From Verrucomicrobiia bacterium (GTDB lineage: Bacteria; Verrucomicrobiota; Verrucomicrobiia; Limisphaerales; JADLHS01): a DNA stretch of 64,000 nucleotides. A program made the translations under genes and the position numbers. Below, piece by piece: positions 26,091-34,715 of this stretch. Each line of letters opens with the position of its first letter. Position 1 is the first letter of the stretch. The DNA is taken from contig WYBW01000037.1 in the NCBI GenBank assembly GCA_011525685.1, forward strand, positions 1-64,000, written 5' to 3'. Below the pieces are notes generated by a model. That model ran no database searches. It was not told the DNA's origin and saw only the letters and a list, made by a program, of their open reading frames with translations.

Positions 26091-26438
26091 TCAATGCGGA
26101 ATGCCGATGCCATGGGCGTGCGCAAGATAACGGGCGATTCCGTCCGTTCCTTCAACGAACCAACGACGCTTTGCCTGCTGAAGCAGAGCGGCTGAAGGCA
26201 CACCGGTCGGCGCACTGTTCAACACGAGCACGGGACAGCTTTGGTTTTCCTCGCCGAGCAGTTCAATCAGTTCGGGACGCGGGCGCGGGAAATCGAGCCA
26301 GCGCACCTCCACGTGCCGTTTGAGCGCCGGATAAAATTCCAGCAGCCCGACCATTTGCGCGCAGCCGGGACAGAAATACGGTCCCTGGCCCGCATCCATG
26401 AAATGCGGTTTCAGGAGGTAGAGTCGGTCGGGTTTCAT
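26091..26438 (-). CDS. DUF3088-like thioredoxin-fold protein
   Basis: From the ATG at 26438 the protein has 115 residues: KPDRLYLLKPHFMD, a CxxC motif in YFCPGCAQM, the FPRPRPELIELLGEENQSCPVLVL core and a FVEGTDGIARYLAHAHG end. This matches DUF3088, which looks thioredoxin/glutaredoxin-like; no function is established. Its position between the NsrR-like regulator and nos genes suggests a thiol-redox role under denitrifying conditions. A degraded second copy of its 3' end lies at 15.75-15.85 kb. Confidence 0.75.
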   Translation of the reverse strand: MKPDRLYLLKPHFMDAGQGPYFCPGCAQMVGLLEFYPALKRHVEVRWLDFPRPRPELIELLGEENQSCPVLVLNSAPTGVPSAALLQQAKRRWFVEGTDGIARYLAHAHGIGIPH

Positions 26439-26465
26439 AGCGATGGGTGCGAGACGGTTTATCAT

Positions 26466-26897
26466 TCAGAGTTTAAGCACTGCGCGCATCTTTGAGGGTT
26501 GTTTCACCAAGTCGGCAAGAGTGTATCCGTCCAGCACCGCGAAGAATGCCGCTGCCGCCTCAGCCAACACGCCTTTCAAGCGGCAGCATGGGAGCAGCCG
26601 GCAGATGCGATTGCTCCGGTCCCTGCAATCAATCACCGTCTCGGATTCCTCCCCGAGGCGGACGATGTCGCCCAGGCGAACCTCCTCGGGCGGACGAGCG
26701 AGCGTGAATCCGCCGCCAATCCCGCGGCGCGTTTCAAGATAGCCGCTGCGACCGAGATCATGGACCACCTTGACCAGATGGTGGCGGGAAATGCCGAACG
26801 TCTCGGCAACTTCATCCACCGTGACTCGCTCGGGCACGCGCAGGGCCGCCTGCATCAGCACGCGGAACGCGTAATCGGAATAAGCGCTCAGTCGCAT
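26466..26897 (-). CDS. nsrR: Rrf2-family NsrR-like nitric-oxide sensor (copy 1)
   Basis: From the ATG at 26897 (MRLSAYSDYAFRVL) the protein has 143 residues, the NsrR/IscR size. The winged helix-turn-helix is at 28-70 (DEVAETFGISRHHLVKVVHDL). Three cysteines that would bind an iron-sulfur cluster are in VIDCRDRSNRICRLLPCCRLKG, spaced like NsrR, and the end (FFAVLDGYTLADLVKQP) strongly resembles E. coli NsrR. It heads the nos operon and reads away from pdhA, with an 11-1-11 palindrome between them. A second paralogue (about 80% identical by eye) lies at 47.2-47.7 kb. Confidence 0.87.
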   Translation of the reverse strand: MRLSAYSDYAFRVLMQAALRVPERVTVDEVAETFGISRHHLVKVVHDLGRSGYLETRRGIGGGFTLARPPEEVRLGDIVRLGEESETVIDCRDRSNRICRLLPCCRLKGVLAEAAAAFFAVLDGYTLADLVKQPSKMRAVLKL

Positions 26898-26938
26898 CGC
26901 AACCAAGATGCAGTAGCGTCGGCAAGGACACAAGGTTA

Positions 26939-26961
26939 AAAATGTATTTGAAATACAGCTT
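26939..26961. promoter_or_regulatory. NsrR-type 11-1-11 operator between nsrR/nos and pdhA
   Basis: Read on the minus strand the arms are AAGCTGTATTT and AAATACATTTT around one C; nine of eleven positions pair, and the core TGTATTT-G-AAATACA (26943-26957) is perfect. It resembles the published NsrR consensus AAGATGYATTT-N-AAATRCATCTT. On the plus strand TTGAAA (26948-26953) could be a -35 hexamer with TACCAT (26971-26976) as -10, spacing 17, for pdhA. It also lies 42 bp upstream of the nsrR start, so it could control both directions. Confidence 0.75.
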
Positions 26962-27001
26962 TAGCTCACCTACCATTGAATACGTTGTTTGATGCACTCT
27001 T

Positions 27002-28078
27002 ATGGAAACGACCTTAGAGACGATTCCTTCCGCTGCTGCGGAAATAAATCACGCCTTGGAGGCGCAGGAAAAGACTCAGTTTCTGCGCCAGATGCTGCGT
27101 ATTCGGCGATTCGAGCAGGCGGCGCTCAAGCAATATCAGACCAGCGGCCAGATTGGCGGCTTCTTGCATCTTTGCATCGGTCAGGAATCCGTCGCCGTCG
27201 GCACGATGTCGCTCTGCGGTGACGACGACCATATCATCACCGGCTATCGTAATCACGGACATGCCCTGGCGGCAGGCATGAGCATGAACGAATGCATGGC
27301 GGAATTGTTCGGCAAGGCCACGGGTTGTTCCAAAGGGAAAGGTGGTTCGATGCACTTTTTCGCCCCGGACAAGAATTTCTGGGGCGGGCACGGCATTGTG
27401 GCAGGGCAGACCCCGCTCGGCCTCGGCCTGGCCTTCGCGTTGAAATACAAAGGCATCAAGGGCTGCTGCCTTTGCTACCTCGGCGACGGCGCGGTCAATC
27501 AAGGCGTTTACCAAGCGTCGCTCAATCTAGCCTCACTCTGGAGTCTGCCGGTGATTTACGTCATCGAAAACAACCAATATTCGATGGGCACGAGCCAGGA
27601 ACGTTCCTCCGCCTATCGGGATTGCCTGGCAGCAAGGGCCGAGGCTTACGACATCGAGTGGGATCGGTTTAACGGCGAGGACATTTACGAAGTGCGCGCC
27701 AAAACTTTGCCGGCGATTCTGCGCGCCCGCGAGGAATCACGGCCGACGGTTCTCGAAATCGCCACCTACCGTTACTATGGTCACTCGGTCTCCGACGCCA
27801 ATGCCAAGAAATACCGCAGTCCGGAGGAAATTGAAAAATACCGCAAGCTGCACGACCCGATTCAGCTTTGGCAAAGGCGATTGTTGGACGAAGGCGTTTT
27901 GACCGCGGAGCAGGCCGAGGAGTTGGACGCGGCGGCAACGGCCGAGGCCGCCGAGTCGGTGCGCTTTGCCCAAGAGAGTCCGTTGCCGGAAAAGGCCGAC
28001 ATTTTCGCGGATGTTTACTGCGAAGTGGACCGGCAGACCGCAGCCGGCCGAACCGGAAAATTCTTCTTTAACGATTAA
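27002..28078 (+). CDS. pdhA: Pyruvate dehydrogenase E1 component, alpha subunit
   Basis: The 358-residue protein is the thiamine-diphosphate-binding E1 alpha chain of the alpha2beta2 type. The ThDP motif runs from GDGAVNQGVYQASLNLASLW to ENNQYSMGT (about residues 163-197), and the phosphorylation-loop-like region (YGHSVSDANAKKYRS) follows near 260. GYRNHGHALAAG near 81 is typical of pyruvate-specific E1 alpha. It is the first of four PDH genes and starts 41 bp after the NsrR-type operator. Confidence 0.92.
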   Translation: METTLETIPSAAAEINHALEAQEKTQFLRQMLRIRRFEQAALKQYQTSGQIGGFLHLCIGQESVAVGTMSLCGDDDHIITGYRNHGHALAAGMSMNECMAELFGKATGCSKGKGGSMHFFAPDKNFWGGHGIVAGQTPLGLGLAFALKYKGIKGCCLCYLGDGAVNQGVYQASLNLASLWSLPVIYVIENNQYSMGTSQERSSAYRDCLAARAEAYDIEWDRFNGEDIYEVRAKTLPAILRAREESRPTVLEIATYRYYGHSVSDANAKKYRSPEEIEKYRKLHDPIQLWQRRLLDEGVLTAEQAEELDAAATAEAAESVRFAQESPLPEKADIFADVYCEVDRQTAAGRTGKFFFND

Positions 28079-28090
28079 CCGCGAATTTCC

Positions 28091-29065
28091 ATGCCTGTCA
28101 TCACTTATCGCAAAGCCTTGAACGACGCGCTGGCGGAGGAACTGGCGCGCGATGAAAACGTTTTCATCATCGGCGAGGAGGTCGCGCAATACAACGGCGC
28201 TTACAAGGTGACCGAAGGCTTGTGGCAGCGGTTTGGCGATAAGCGCGTGCTGGACACACCAATCACCGAAGCGGCGTTCATCGGCCTGAGTGTCGGCGCT
28301 TCGATGCTGGGGCTGCGGCCGGTCGTTGAACTGATGTTTTGGAGCTTTGCCTACGTGGCTTACGACCAGATCGTCAACAATGCCGGCTGCATCCGCTACA
28401 TGTCCGGCGGCCAGATCAATCTGCCACTGGTCATTCGCGGCCCGGCTAACGGCGGCACCAACGTCGGCGCCACGCACTCGCACACGCCAGAAAGCATCCT
28501 GGCGAACAACCCTGGCGTGAAGGTCGTTTGCCCCGCCACGGCCTACGACGCGAAGGGATTGATGAAAACCGCCATCCGCGACAACGACCCGGTATTTGTA
28601 ATGGAAAACACCCTGCTCTACGGCGAGACGTGGGAAGTGCCGGAGGAGGAATACTTGATTCCGCTAGGCGTCGCCGACGTGAAACGCGAGGGTTCCGACA
28701 TTTCGCTCGTAGCCCACGGACGCGCGGTCATCACGAGCTTGCAGGCCGCGGACATTCTGGCGCACGAACACAACATCCGCGCCGAGGTCGTGGATTTGCG
28801 CTCCATCCGCCCGCTCGATGAAGAAACTCTCCTTCGCTCCGTGCGAAAAACCCACCGCGCCGTGCTGGTGGACGAGAACAAACCCTTTTGCGCCGTGAGC
28901 GCCCAAATCGCCACGACGATCCAGGAAAAAGCGTTCGACGATCTGGATGCGCCGGTCCTGCGCGTTTGCACGCTGGACGCGCCGGCGATTTACAGTCCGC
29001 CGCTCGAAAAAATTCAACTGCCCACGCCGGAGCGCATCGTGGGAAAAGTTTTAAGCATTGCCTGA
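28091..29065 (+). CDS. pdhB: Pyruvate dehydrogenase E1 component, beta subunit
   Basis: The 324-residue protein matches E1 beta chains over its full length: ITYRKALNDALAEELARDENV at the start, GEEVAQYNGAYKVTEGL near 31, DTPITEAAFIGLSVGASMLGLRPVVE near 58, and the C-terminal transketolase domain (LRSIRPLDEETLLRSVRKTHRAVLVDE). It pairs with the alpha subunit encoded 12 bp upstream to decarboxylate pyruvate and acetylate the lipoyl group of E2. Confidence 0.94.
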   Translation: MPVITYRKALNDALAEELARDENVFIIGEEVAQYNGAYKVTEGLWQRFGDKRVLDTPITEAAFIGLSVGASMLGLRPVVELMFWSFAYVAYDQIVNNAGCIRYMSGGQINLPLVIRGPANGGTNVGATHSHTPESILANNPGVKVVCPATAYDAKGLMKTAIRDNDPVFVMENTLLYGETWEVPEEEYLIPLGVADVKREGSDISLVAHGRAVITSLQAADILAHEHNIRAEVVDLRSIRPLDEETLLRSVRKTHRAVLVDENKPFCAVSAQIATTIQEKAFDDLDAPVLRVCTLDAPAIYSPPLEKIQLPTPERIVGKVLSIA

Positions 29066-29072
29066 TGCCGTT

Positions 29073-30311
29073 ATGCCCTACATTGAAATGCCCAAACTGA
29101 GCGACACGATGACCGAAGGCACCGTGGTCAAGTGGCGCAAGGCCGTTGGCGAGCCGGTCGGCATTGGCGACGTCATTGCTGAAATCGAAACGGACAAGGC
29201 AGTGATGGAACTCGAAGCCTTCGACGGCGGAACGCTCCAGGAAATCTATGTCAGTGAAGGCGGCAAGGCACCGATCGGCGAAAAACTGGCGTTGCTGCTG
29301 GCGGCTGGGGAAGACGCGCCACAAAAGGACCATCGGGCTGCCAAAACTCAACAGGTCAATCCGCTGGCCGTGAGTCCGAGCCGGAGATCTCCGGCTCCAG
29401 CCAAAGCGGAGAAAGCAACCGCACCCGTTTCACGTGGCCGCGTGAAAGCCTCGCCGTTGGCGAAGAAAATTGCCGGCGCAAAAAGCGTGGACCTGGCTTT
29501 GATTCAAGGTTCCGGCCCAGGTGGACGCATCGTTGCCCGCGACGTAGAGTCGGCTCCCGTTACGCCGGCGGCGATCCCAACAGCGGCGGCAACAATTCCC
29601 GTCTTGCCGCCTGGCCTAGGCGACCGGCGCATACCGCTTACTGGAATGCGCAAAATCATTGCCGAGCGGTTGCTCGCCAGCAAAACGCAAATTCCGCATT
29701 TCTACCTTAACATTGAAGTGGACGCGGGTGAACTTGTCCGGCTGCGGGCCCATTTGAACGAGCACTTGGAAAAGTCCGGCCAGGGCAAACTGACGTTCAA
29801 TGATTTCATTTTGAAAGCCGTGGTCGCTGCCGTCACGAAAGTGCCGCGCGTCAATGCGTCCTTCGCGGGCGACGCCGTTATCGAATACAGCGACATTCAC
29901 CTTTCAGTGGCGGTGGCCGTCGAGGATGGTTTGGTGACGCCGGTCATCCGGCAAGCGCAGAAGAAATCACTGCGCGAAATCAGCGAAGCGGTGAAAGACC
30001 TGGCCACGCGCGCCCGCAGCAAGAAACTCAAGCCGGAGGAATATCAGGGTGGCACGCTCACCGTGTCGAATCTGGGCAGCTACGGCATTGATGGCTTTTC
30101 GGCGGTCATCAATCCGCCGCAGGCCGTCATCCTCTCGATTGGCGCCATCGTGAAAAAGCCGGTGCTCAACGCACAGGACCAGATCGTTCCGGGCCATCGC
30201 CTCGCCATCGGTTTGAGCGCAGATCATCGTGTGGTGGATGGCGCCATCGGCGCGCAATATCTCGCGGAACTGCGCGGGCTACTGGAGAATCCAGCCGCGT
30301 TGTTGCTCTAA
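29073..30311 (+). CDS. pdhC: Dihydrolipoamide acetyltransferase (PDH E2)
   Basis: I use the ATG at 29073 (412 residues); a TTG at 29058 is an upstream alternative overlapping pdhB. One lipoyl domain has the modified lysine K42 in IETDKAVMELEAF. A proline/alanine linker leads to the E3/E1-binding domain (KASPLAKKIAGAKSVDLALI). The catalytic domain ends with the acetyltransferase motif SADHRVVDG. Single-lipoyl E2 proteins are common outside enterobacteria. It forms the core of the PDH complex with the flanking gene products. Confidence 0.92.
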   Translation: MPYIEMPKLSDTMTEGTVVKWRKAVGEPVGIGDVIAEIETDKAVMELEAFDGGTLQEIYVSEGGKAPIGEKLALLLAAGEDAPQKDHRAAKTQQVNPLAVSPSRRSPAPAKAEKATAPVSRGRVKASPLAKKIAGAKSVDLALIQGSGPGGRIVARDVESAPVTPAAIPTAAATIPVLPPGLGDRRIPLTGMRKIIAERLLASKTQIPHFYLNIEVDAGELVRLRAHLNEHLEKSGQGKLTFNDFILKAVVAAVTKVPRVNASFAGDAVIEYSDIHLSVAVAVEDGLVTPVIRQAQKKSLREISEAVKDLATRARSKKLKPEEYQGGTLTVSNLGSYGIDGFSAVINPPQAVILSIGAIVKKPVLNAQDQIVPGHRLAIGLSADHRVVDGAIGAQYLAELRGLLENPAALLL

Positions 30312-30321
30312 TTGAATTTTT

Positions 30322-31698
30322 ATGAACTATGATCTGATTGTCATTGGCGGCGGTCCCGCCGGCTATGTTGGCGCCATTCGCGCCGCGCAACTGGGCAAAC
30401 GCGTCGCCTGTGTCGAAAAAGAGCGGGCCGGCGGCACCTGCCTTAACTGGGGCTGCATCCCCACCAAATCGCTGTTGCGCAACGCCGAACTGTTTCACCT
30501 GATGAAGCATCGTGGCGGCGAGTTCGGTTTCAGCTTTGAGAACCTGCGGTTCGACTGGAGCAAAATCATCAAACGTTCACGGGACATCGCCGACAAAAAC
30601 GCCGCCGGCATCGAGTATTTGTTCAAGAAGAACAAGGTGGAGTATGTTCGCGGTGAAGCGTCGCTCACCGAAGCGGGTGCGGTGACGGTAAACAGCGCCG
30701 ATGGGAAAACTCGGGAACTCGAAGCCGCGAAAATCCTGATAGCCACCGGCGTCGTGTCGCGGCCGTTGTCCGGTTTTCCGTTCAACGGGCGAACCGTGAT
30801 TGGCAGCCGCGAAGCGATGGTTTTGGAAAAGCAACCCAAAGACATCATCATCATCGGGGCCGGTGCGATTGGTGTTGAGTTCGCCTACTTCTTCAACGCC
30901 TTCGGGACGAAGGTCACGCTGCTAGAGATGATGCCGAACATTCTGCCGCTCGAAGACACCGAAGTTTCGCAAACACTGGAAAAGGCCTTCGCCAAACAGG
31001 GCATCAACGTTCTAGCCGGAACCAAAGTGGTCAAAGCCGAAGCCGATGCCAGCGGTGTTAGAATCTCGGTCGAAGGCAAAAAATCAGAATCACTGGAAGC
31101 CGAAGTTTGTCTCGTGGCGATTGGCGTGCAACCGTTGCTGCCTGCTGGCCTATCACTTCAACTCACCCCGCGCAATTTCATCCAGACGACGGATCGTTAC
31201 CAGACGAGTGTGGCGGGCGTCTTCGCCGCCGGCGACATCATCGGGCCGCCGTTGCTGGCGCACACCGCGAGCTACGAAGCGATTCAAGCAGTCGAGGGAA
31301 TGTTCACCGATCACGTCCCAAAAAGAATCAATGCCTTTCCAAGTTGCACCTATTGCCAGCCGCAAGTGGCGAGCGTCGGCTTGACCGAGCGCGCGGCGCG
31401 GGAACAGGGACTGAAACTCCGGATCGGTAAATTCCCCTTCAGCGCCAGCGGCAAGGCCCGCGCCGCGGGCGAAGTGGACGGCTTCGTCAAACTGCTTTTC
31501 GGCGAGCCTTACGGCGAACTGCTCGGCGCGCACATCATCGGCGCGGAAGCGACGGAGATGATCGCCGAACTGGGTTTGGCGCTCACACTCGAAGCAACTC
31601 ATGAGGACATCGAGGCCAGCATTCATGCCCATCCGACTCTCAGCGAAGCCGTGCACGAAGCGACCGGCCAGGCCTTCGGGACCGCGATTCATCTTTGA
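30322..31698 (+). CDS. lpdA: Dihydrolipoamide dehydrogenase (E3)
   Basis: The 458-residue flavoprotein has the FAD site LIVIGGGPAGYVGAIRAAQLG, the redox disulfide GGTCLNWGCIPTKSLL (cysteines near 40 and 45), the NAD site IIIGAGAIGVEFAYFF, and the C-terminal active-site HAHPTLSEAV. It reoxidises the lipoyl groups of PDH and probably also of the 2-oxoglutarate dehydrogenase encoded at 40.8-44.8 kb, which has no E3 gene beside it. Confidence 0.95.
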   Translation: MNYDLIVIGGGPAGYVGAIRAAQLGKRVACVEKERAGGTCLNWGCIPTKSLLRNAELFHLMKHRGGEFGFSFENLRFDWSKIIKRSRDIADKNAAGIEYLFKKNKVEYVRGEASLTEAGAVTVNSADGKTRELEAAKILIATGVVSRPLSGFPFNGRTVIGSREAMVLEKQPKDIIIIGAGAIGVEFAYFFNAFGTKVTLLEMMPNILPLEDTEVSQTLEKAFAKQGINVLAGTKVVKAEADASGVRISVEGKKSESLEAEVCLVAIGVQPLLPAGLSLQLTPRNFIQTTDRYQTSVAGVFAAGDIIGPPLLAHTASYEAIQAVEGMFTDHVPKRINAFPSCTYCQPQVASVGLTERAAREQGLKLRIGKFPFSASGKARAAGEVDGFVKLLFGEPYGELLGAHIIGAEATEMIAELGLALTLEATHEDIEASIHAHPTLSEAVHEATGQAFGTAIHL

Positions 31699-31940
31699 GA
31701 ATTGAGGAAGGACAGCGCTTGAGCCAAAACGATCAGGCAAATGCGACGCAGCCGCCGAATGCGGACATCCGGTGTGATGTCTGCGGACAATTCGGCGCCG
31801 TTCGCGTCGGCGACCGCGCGCTCTGTCAGGATTGTTACACCGGCAGCGGCTCCTGCTGTCCGGAGTTCGGCAAAGACGATTTGTGGACTTTCCCGGAAGA
31901 ACAGTCGAGGGAATCGAACCGATCCTCCAATCCCCAATGA
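31695..31940 (+). CDS. Small cysteine-rich (zinc-ribbon-like) protein
   Basis: Up to 81 residues if the TTG at 31695, overlapping the lpdA stop, is used; a TTG near 31719 would give a shorter form. The core has two CxxC-like knuckles, IRCDVCGQFG and ALCQDCYTGSGSCCPEFG, as in small zinc ribbons. The ends are polar and low in structure. It lies between lpdA and a ferredoxin gene in the same direction, and function is unknown. No ATG start is available, which lowers confidence. Confidence 0.5.
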   Translation: MRIEEGQRLSQNDQANATQPPNADIRCDVCGQFGAVRVGDRALCQDCYTGSGSCCPEFGKDDLWTFPEEQSRESNRSSNPQ

Positions 31941-31967
31941 AGCGCATAGAGAGAAAGGCAAAACATC

Positions 31968-32315
31968 ATGGCCGACAAGAATAGCCGATTGCCACAGAAT
32001 GCATCGGGACCTTGGTATGTGGATTCCAATTGCATTGATTGCGATTTGTGCCGCGAAACCGCGCCCAGCGTCTTTCGGCGCGACGAAGACAATGGCAACA
32101 GCATCGTGTTTCACCAGCCGGAAACCGAGGAAGAGCGGGCGCTCGCCGAGGAGGCCAGAAATGGATGTCCGGTGGAAGCGATTGGAAACGATGGGGCGCC
32201 GGCCACGGGCAGGCCAGACGAGACGAGCGCGCCGGCATCCGCGGCGACCGCCGAGTCTGCGCAGCCGGCGGGCATGGCGCCGTCGGCTAACACCGCTGGC
32301 GACTCGCACCAGTAA
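31968..32315 (+). CDS. Single-cluster ferredoxin with low-complexity tail
   Basis: The 115-residue protein has an N-terminal ferredoxin domain: CIDCDLC (cysteines at about 22, 25 and 28) plus a fourth cysteine in EARNGCPVEAI near 67, enough for one [4Fe-4S] (or [3Fe-4S]) cluster. After residue 75 there is a 40-residue tail of alanine, proline, serine and threonine without structure. It sits between the PDH genes and nirK and may carry electrons in this run; partner not known. Confidence 0.8.
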   Translation: MADKNSRLPQNASGPWYVDSNCIDCDLCRETAPSVFRRDEDNGNSIVFHQPETEEERALAEEARNGCPVEAIGNDGAPATGRPDETSAPASAATAESAQPAGMAPSANTAGDSHQ

Positions 32316-32353
32316 CAGACAGCTCTTGAACTTTTCGTGAACAAGTCGAAGCT

Positions 32354-33361
32354 ATGAAAATGAAACCATTCCCCCTTGCGCTGGCCGGGAGCATTGCCCT
32401 GGCACACTGCCCAGTTGCCGCGCTGCCTCATGTACAAGCCACATTGACGTATGCGCCCGAGGTCCCGCCGCCCATCACGCGACAGGAACCAGCCATCGTG
32501 GAAGTCAATTTGACCTCCACGCACAAGGTGATCCCGCTGACGTCTTTCGAGGATTACACGTTCTGGACCTTCAATGATCACGTGCCGGGGCCTTTCATCC
32601 GCGCGCGGGTTGGTGACTGGCTTCAGGTGCGGATTTCGAACACCGATCCGAGCGGCATGCCGCATAACGTGGATTTCCACGCCGTGATCGGTCCGGGCGG
32701 TGGCGCGGACGTGTTGACGGTGACGCCGGGCACGACGAACGTGGCCTGGTTTCATCTCCGACACGCGGGTTTGTTCGCCTATCACTGCGCCGTGCCACCC
32801 ATGATTGATCATGTCGCCAACGGCATGTTTGGGCTCATCATGGTGGATCCGACGAACGGATTGCCGCGCGCCGACCAGGAGTTTTATGTCGTGCAATGTG
32901 AATTTTACACCACGAACAATCCCAACGGTGGGCGGCTGCTTGGCTTTTCGCACGAGCGCGCCATGGCGGAGCAACCGACTTACGTGGTGTTTAACGGCGA
33001 GTCCGGCTCCATGATCTTCAAGGATGCGTTGTCAGCCCGAGCCGCCGGGCGCATTCGCATTTACTTTGGCAACGCCGGGCCGAACCTGATCTCGTCCTTC
33101 CATATCATTGGAACGGTCATGGACGATGTTTATCATGCGGGCAGCCTGGCCAACCCGGCGGCTCACGGCTTGCAAACGGTAACCGTGCCGCCCGGTTCGT
33201 CCGCGATCATTGACTTCACGCCCATCGTGCCCGGCATTTACACCTTTCTGGATCACGACATGGCCCACTCTGAAAAAGGCGCGATGGGTCAGATCAAAGT
33301 CACCGGCGCGCCGCGACCGGACATTTACCGATCGGCACAGGATGGCCCGCCGGAGAACTGA
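32354..33361 (+). CDS. nirK: Copper nitrite reductase (NO-forming)
   Basis: The 335-residue protein has a signal peptide (cleavage near ALPHVQA) and two cupredoxin domains. Type 1 copper ligands: H104, C145, H153 and M158 (MPHNVDFHA; AYHCAVPPMIDHVANGM). Type 2 copper ligands: H109, H144 and H301. The catalytic aspartate (D107) and histidine (H250 in SSFHIIGT) are present, so it should reduce nitrite to NO in the periplasm. It is shorter than many NirK proteins, with no haem or extra cupredoxin extension. It follows the PDH-ferredoxin genes in the same direction. Confidence 0.92.
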   Translation: MKMKPFPLALAGSIALAHCPVAALPHVQATLTYAPEVPPPITRQEPAIVEVNLTSTHKVIPLTSFEDYTFWTFNDHVPGPFIRARVGDWLQVRISNTDPSGMPHNVDFHAVIGPGGGADVLTVTPGTTNVAWFHLRHAGLFAYHCAVPPMIDHVANGMFGLIMVDPTNGLPRADQEFYVVQCEFYTTNNPNGGRLLGFSHERAMAEQPTYVVFNGESGSMIFKDALSARAAGRIRIYFGNAGPNLISSFHIIGTVMDDVYHAGSLANPAAHGLQTVTVPPGSSAIIDFTPIVPGIYTFLDHDMAHSEKGAMGQIKVTGAPRPDIYRSAQDGPPEN

Positions 33362-33407
33362 ATCGGCGGCGGCCAACCAGTCTTCCCAGACGACGGACGC
33401 TCGAAAC

Positions 33408-34715
33408 ATGCCAGTTCAGGCCGAAAACGTGAAGCGCGTGCTGGTGCTGGGCGCGGGCTTCGGAGGCCTGACCTTTTGCCAGGCTTTCAACTGCCCGCGC
33501 GCCCACGTCACATTGCTGGATCGGCAGAACCACCACTTGTTTCAACCGTTGTTGTATCAAGTGGCCACCGCCGGTTTGTCGGCGCCAGAGATTGCGCAAC
33601 CGATTCGCTCGATAGTCAGTCGAAGAAAGAATGTCAGTGTGCTGCTGGAGAACGTCGCGGGCGTGGACCTCGCGCGTCGGCAAGTGCGGCTCGATCACAC
33701 TGTGTTGACCTACGATAATCTGGTGCTGGCCCTCGGCGGCGTGACCAGTTACTTCGGCCATCCGGAGTGGGAGCAGCATGCGCCGGGACTTAAAACGCTG
33801 GACGATGCCCTGCGGATTCGCCGGCAAATCCTGCTCGCGTTCGAACGGGCGGAAACCACTGCCGACGCCGCCCAACAGGCACGCTTGATGACCATCATTG
33901 TGGTGGGCGGCGGAGCGACCGGAGTTGAACTCGCCGGTGCGTTTGCCGAACTGGCCCGCCGGGTGTTAAAGCGCGATTTTCGTCGCATTGACCCTCGGCA
34001 GGCGCGTGTGATTTTGTTGGAGGCGGGTCCGCAGATATTGCCTCAATTCTCACCGCGTCTGGCAGCGAAAGCAGTGGCGCATTTGAACTCACTAGGCGTG
34101 GAGGTTCGCACCCGCACCCGCGTCGGGGCAATCGATGATGGCTTCCTGCTGCTGACCAACGGGGAGCGGATTGAAAGCGCCAATATGATTTGGGCGGCAG
34201 GGGTCGCGGCTCATCCGTTGGCCCAAACGCTAAACGCTGAATTGGACCGTGTGGGGCGTGTGATCGTCGAACCCGACCTCAGCGTGCCCGGTCATCCGGA
34301 AGTTTTTGTCATTGGCGATATGGCGCTGGTTCGGGACGAGAATGGCCAGTCTGTGCCTGGAGTGTCGCCGGCGGCGATGCAAATGGGCCGGCACGTCGCT
34401 CGCATCATCACGAGCGAATGTCGGACCGGGCCGGCGAGTCCGCCGGCGCGCCCGGTATTTCGGTATTGGAACAAGGGCTTGATGGCGACGATTGGCCGGT
34501 CGGCTGCCGTCGCGCAAATCGGGCGTTTGGAATTCTCCGGATGGCCGGCCTGGGCCGCGTGGCTGCTCATACACTTGGTTTTCCTCATCGGTTTTCGTAA
34601 CCGGGCGGCCGTGCTGCTGCAATGGACCTACTCATATTTCACCTACAAACGAGGCGCTCGTATTATCACGGGCTTGGAGGGTTCGCGGGAGCTTCTGACC
34701 TCGAATCATCTGTAA
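33408..34715 (+). CDS. ndh: Type II NADH:quinone oxidoreductase
   Basis: From the ATG at 33408 the protein has 435 residues. FAD site: VLVLGAGFGGLTFCQAF near 12; NAD site: IIVVGGGATGVELAGAFAEL near 162; FAD-contact segment FVIGDMALVRDENG near 304. The C-terminal amphipathic/hydrophobic region (AWAAWLLIHLVFLIGF) and YKRGARIITG ending are typical of membrane-attached NDH-2. It passes NADH electrons to quinone without pumping protons. Position downstream of PDH and nirK suggests it feeds quinol to denitrification enzymes. Confidence 0.92.
   Translation: MPVQAENVKRVLVLGAGFGGLTFCQAFNCPRAHVTLLDRQNHHLFQPLLYQVATAGLSAPEIAQPIRSIVSRRKNVSVLLENVAGVDLARRQVRLDHTVLTYDNLVLALGGVTSYFGHPEWEQHAPGLKTLDDALRIRRQILLAFERAETTADAAQQARLMTIIVVGGGATGVELAGAFAELARRVLKRDFRRIDPRQARVILLEAGPQILPQFSPRLAAKAVAHLNSLGVEVRTRTRVGAIDDGFLLLTNGERIESANMIWAAGVAAHPLAQTLNAELDRVGRVIVEPDLSVPGHPEVFVIGDMALVRDENGQSVPGVSPAAMQMGRHVARIITSECRTGPASPPARPVFRYWNKGLMATIGRSAAVAQIGRLEFSGWPAWAAWLLIHLVFLIGFRNRAAVLLQWTYSYFTYKRGARIITGLEGSRELLTSNHL

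Noticed and set aside
31153-31947. 264-codon antisense frame over lpdA
   Set aside because: Shadow of the lpdA coding sequence, with no family resemblance.
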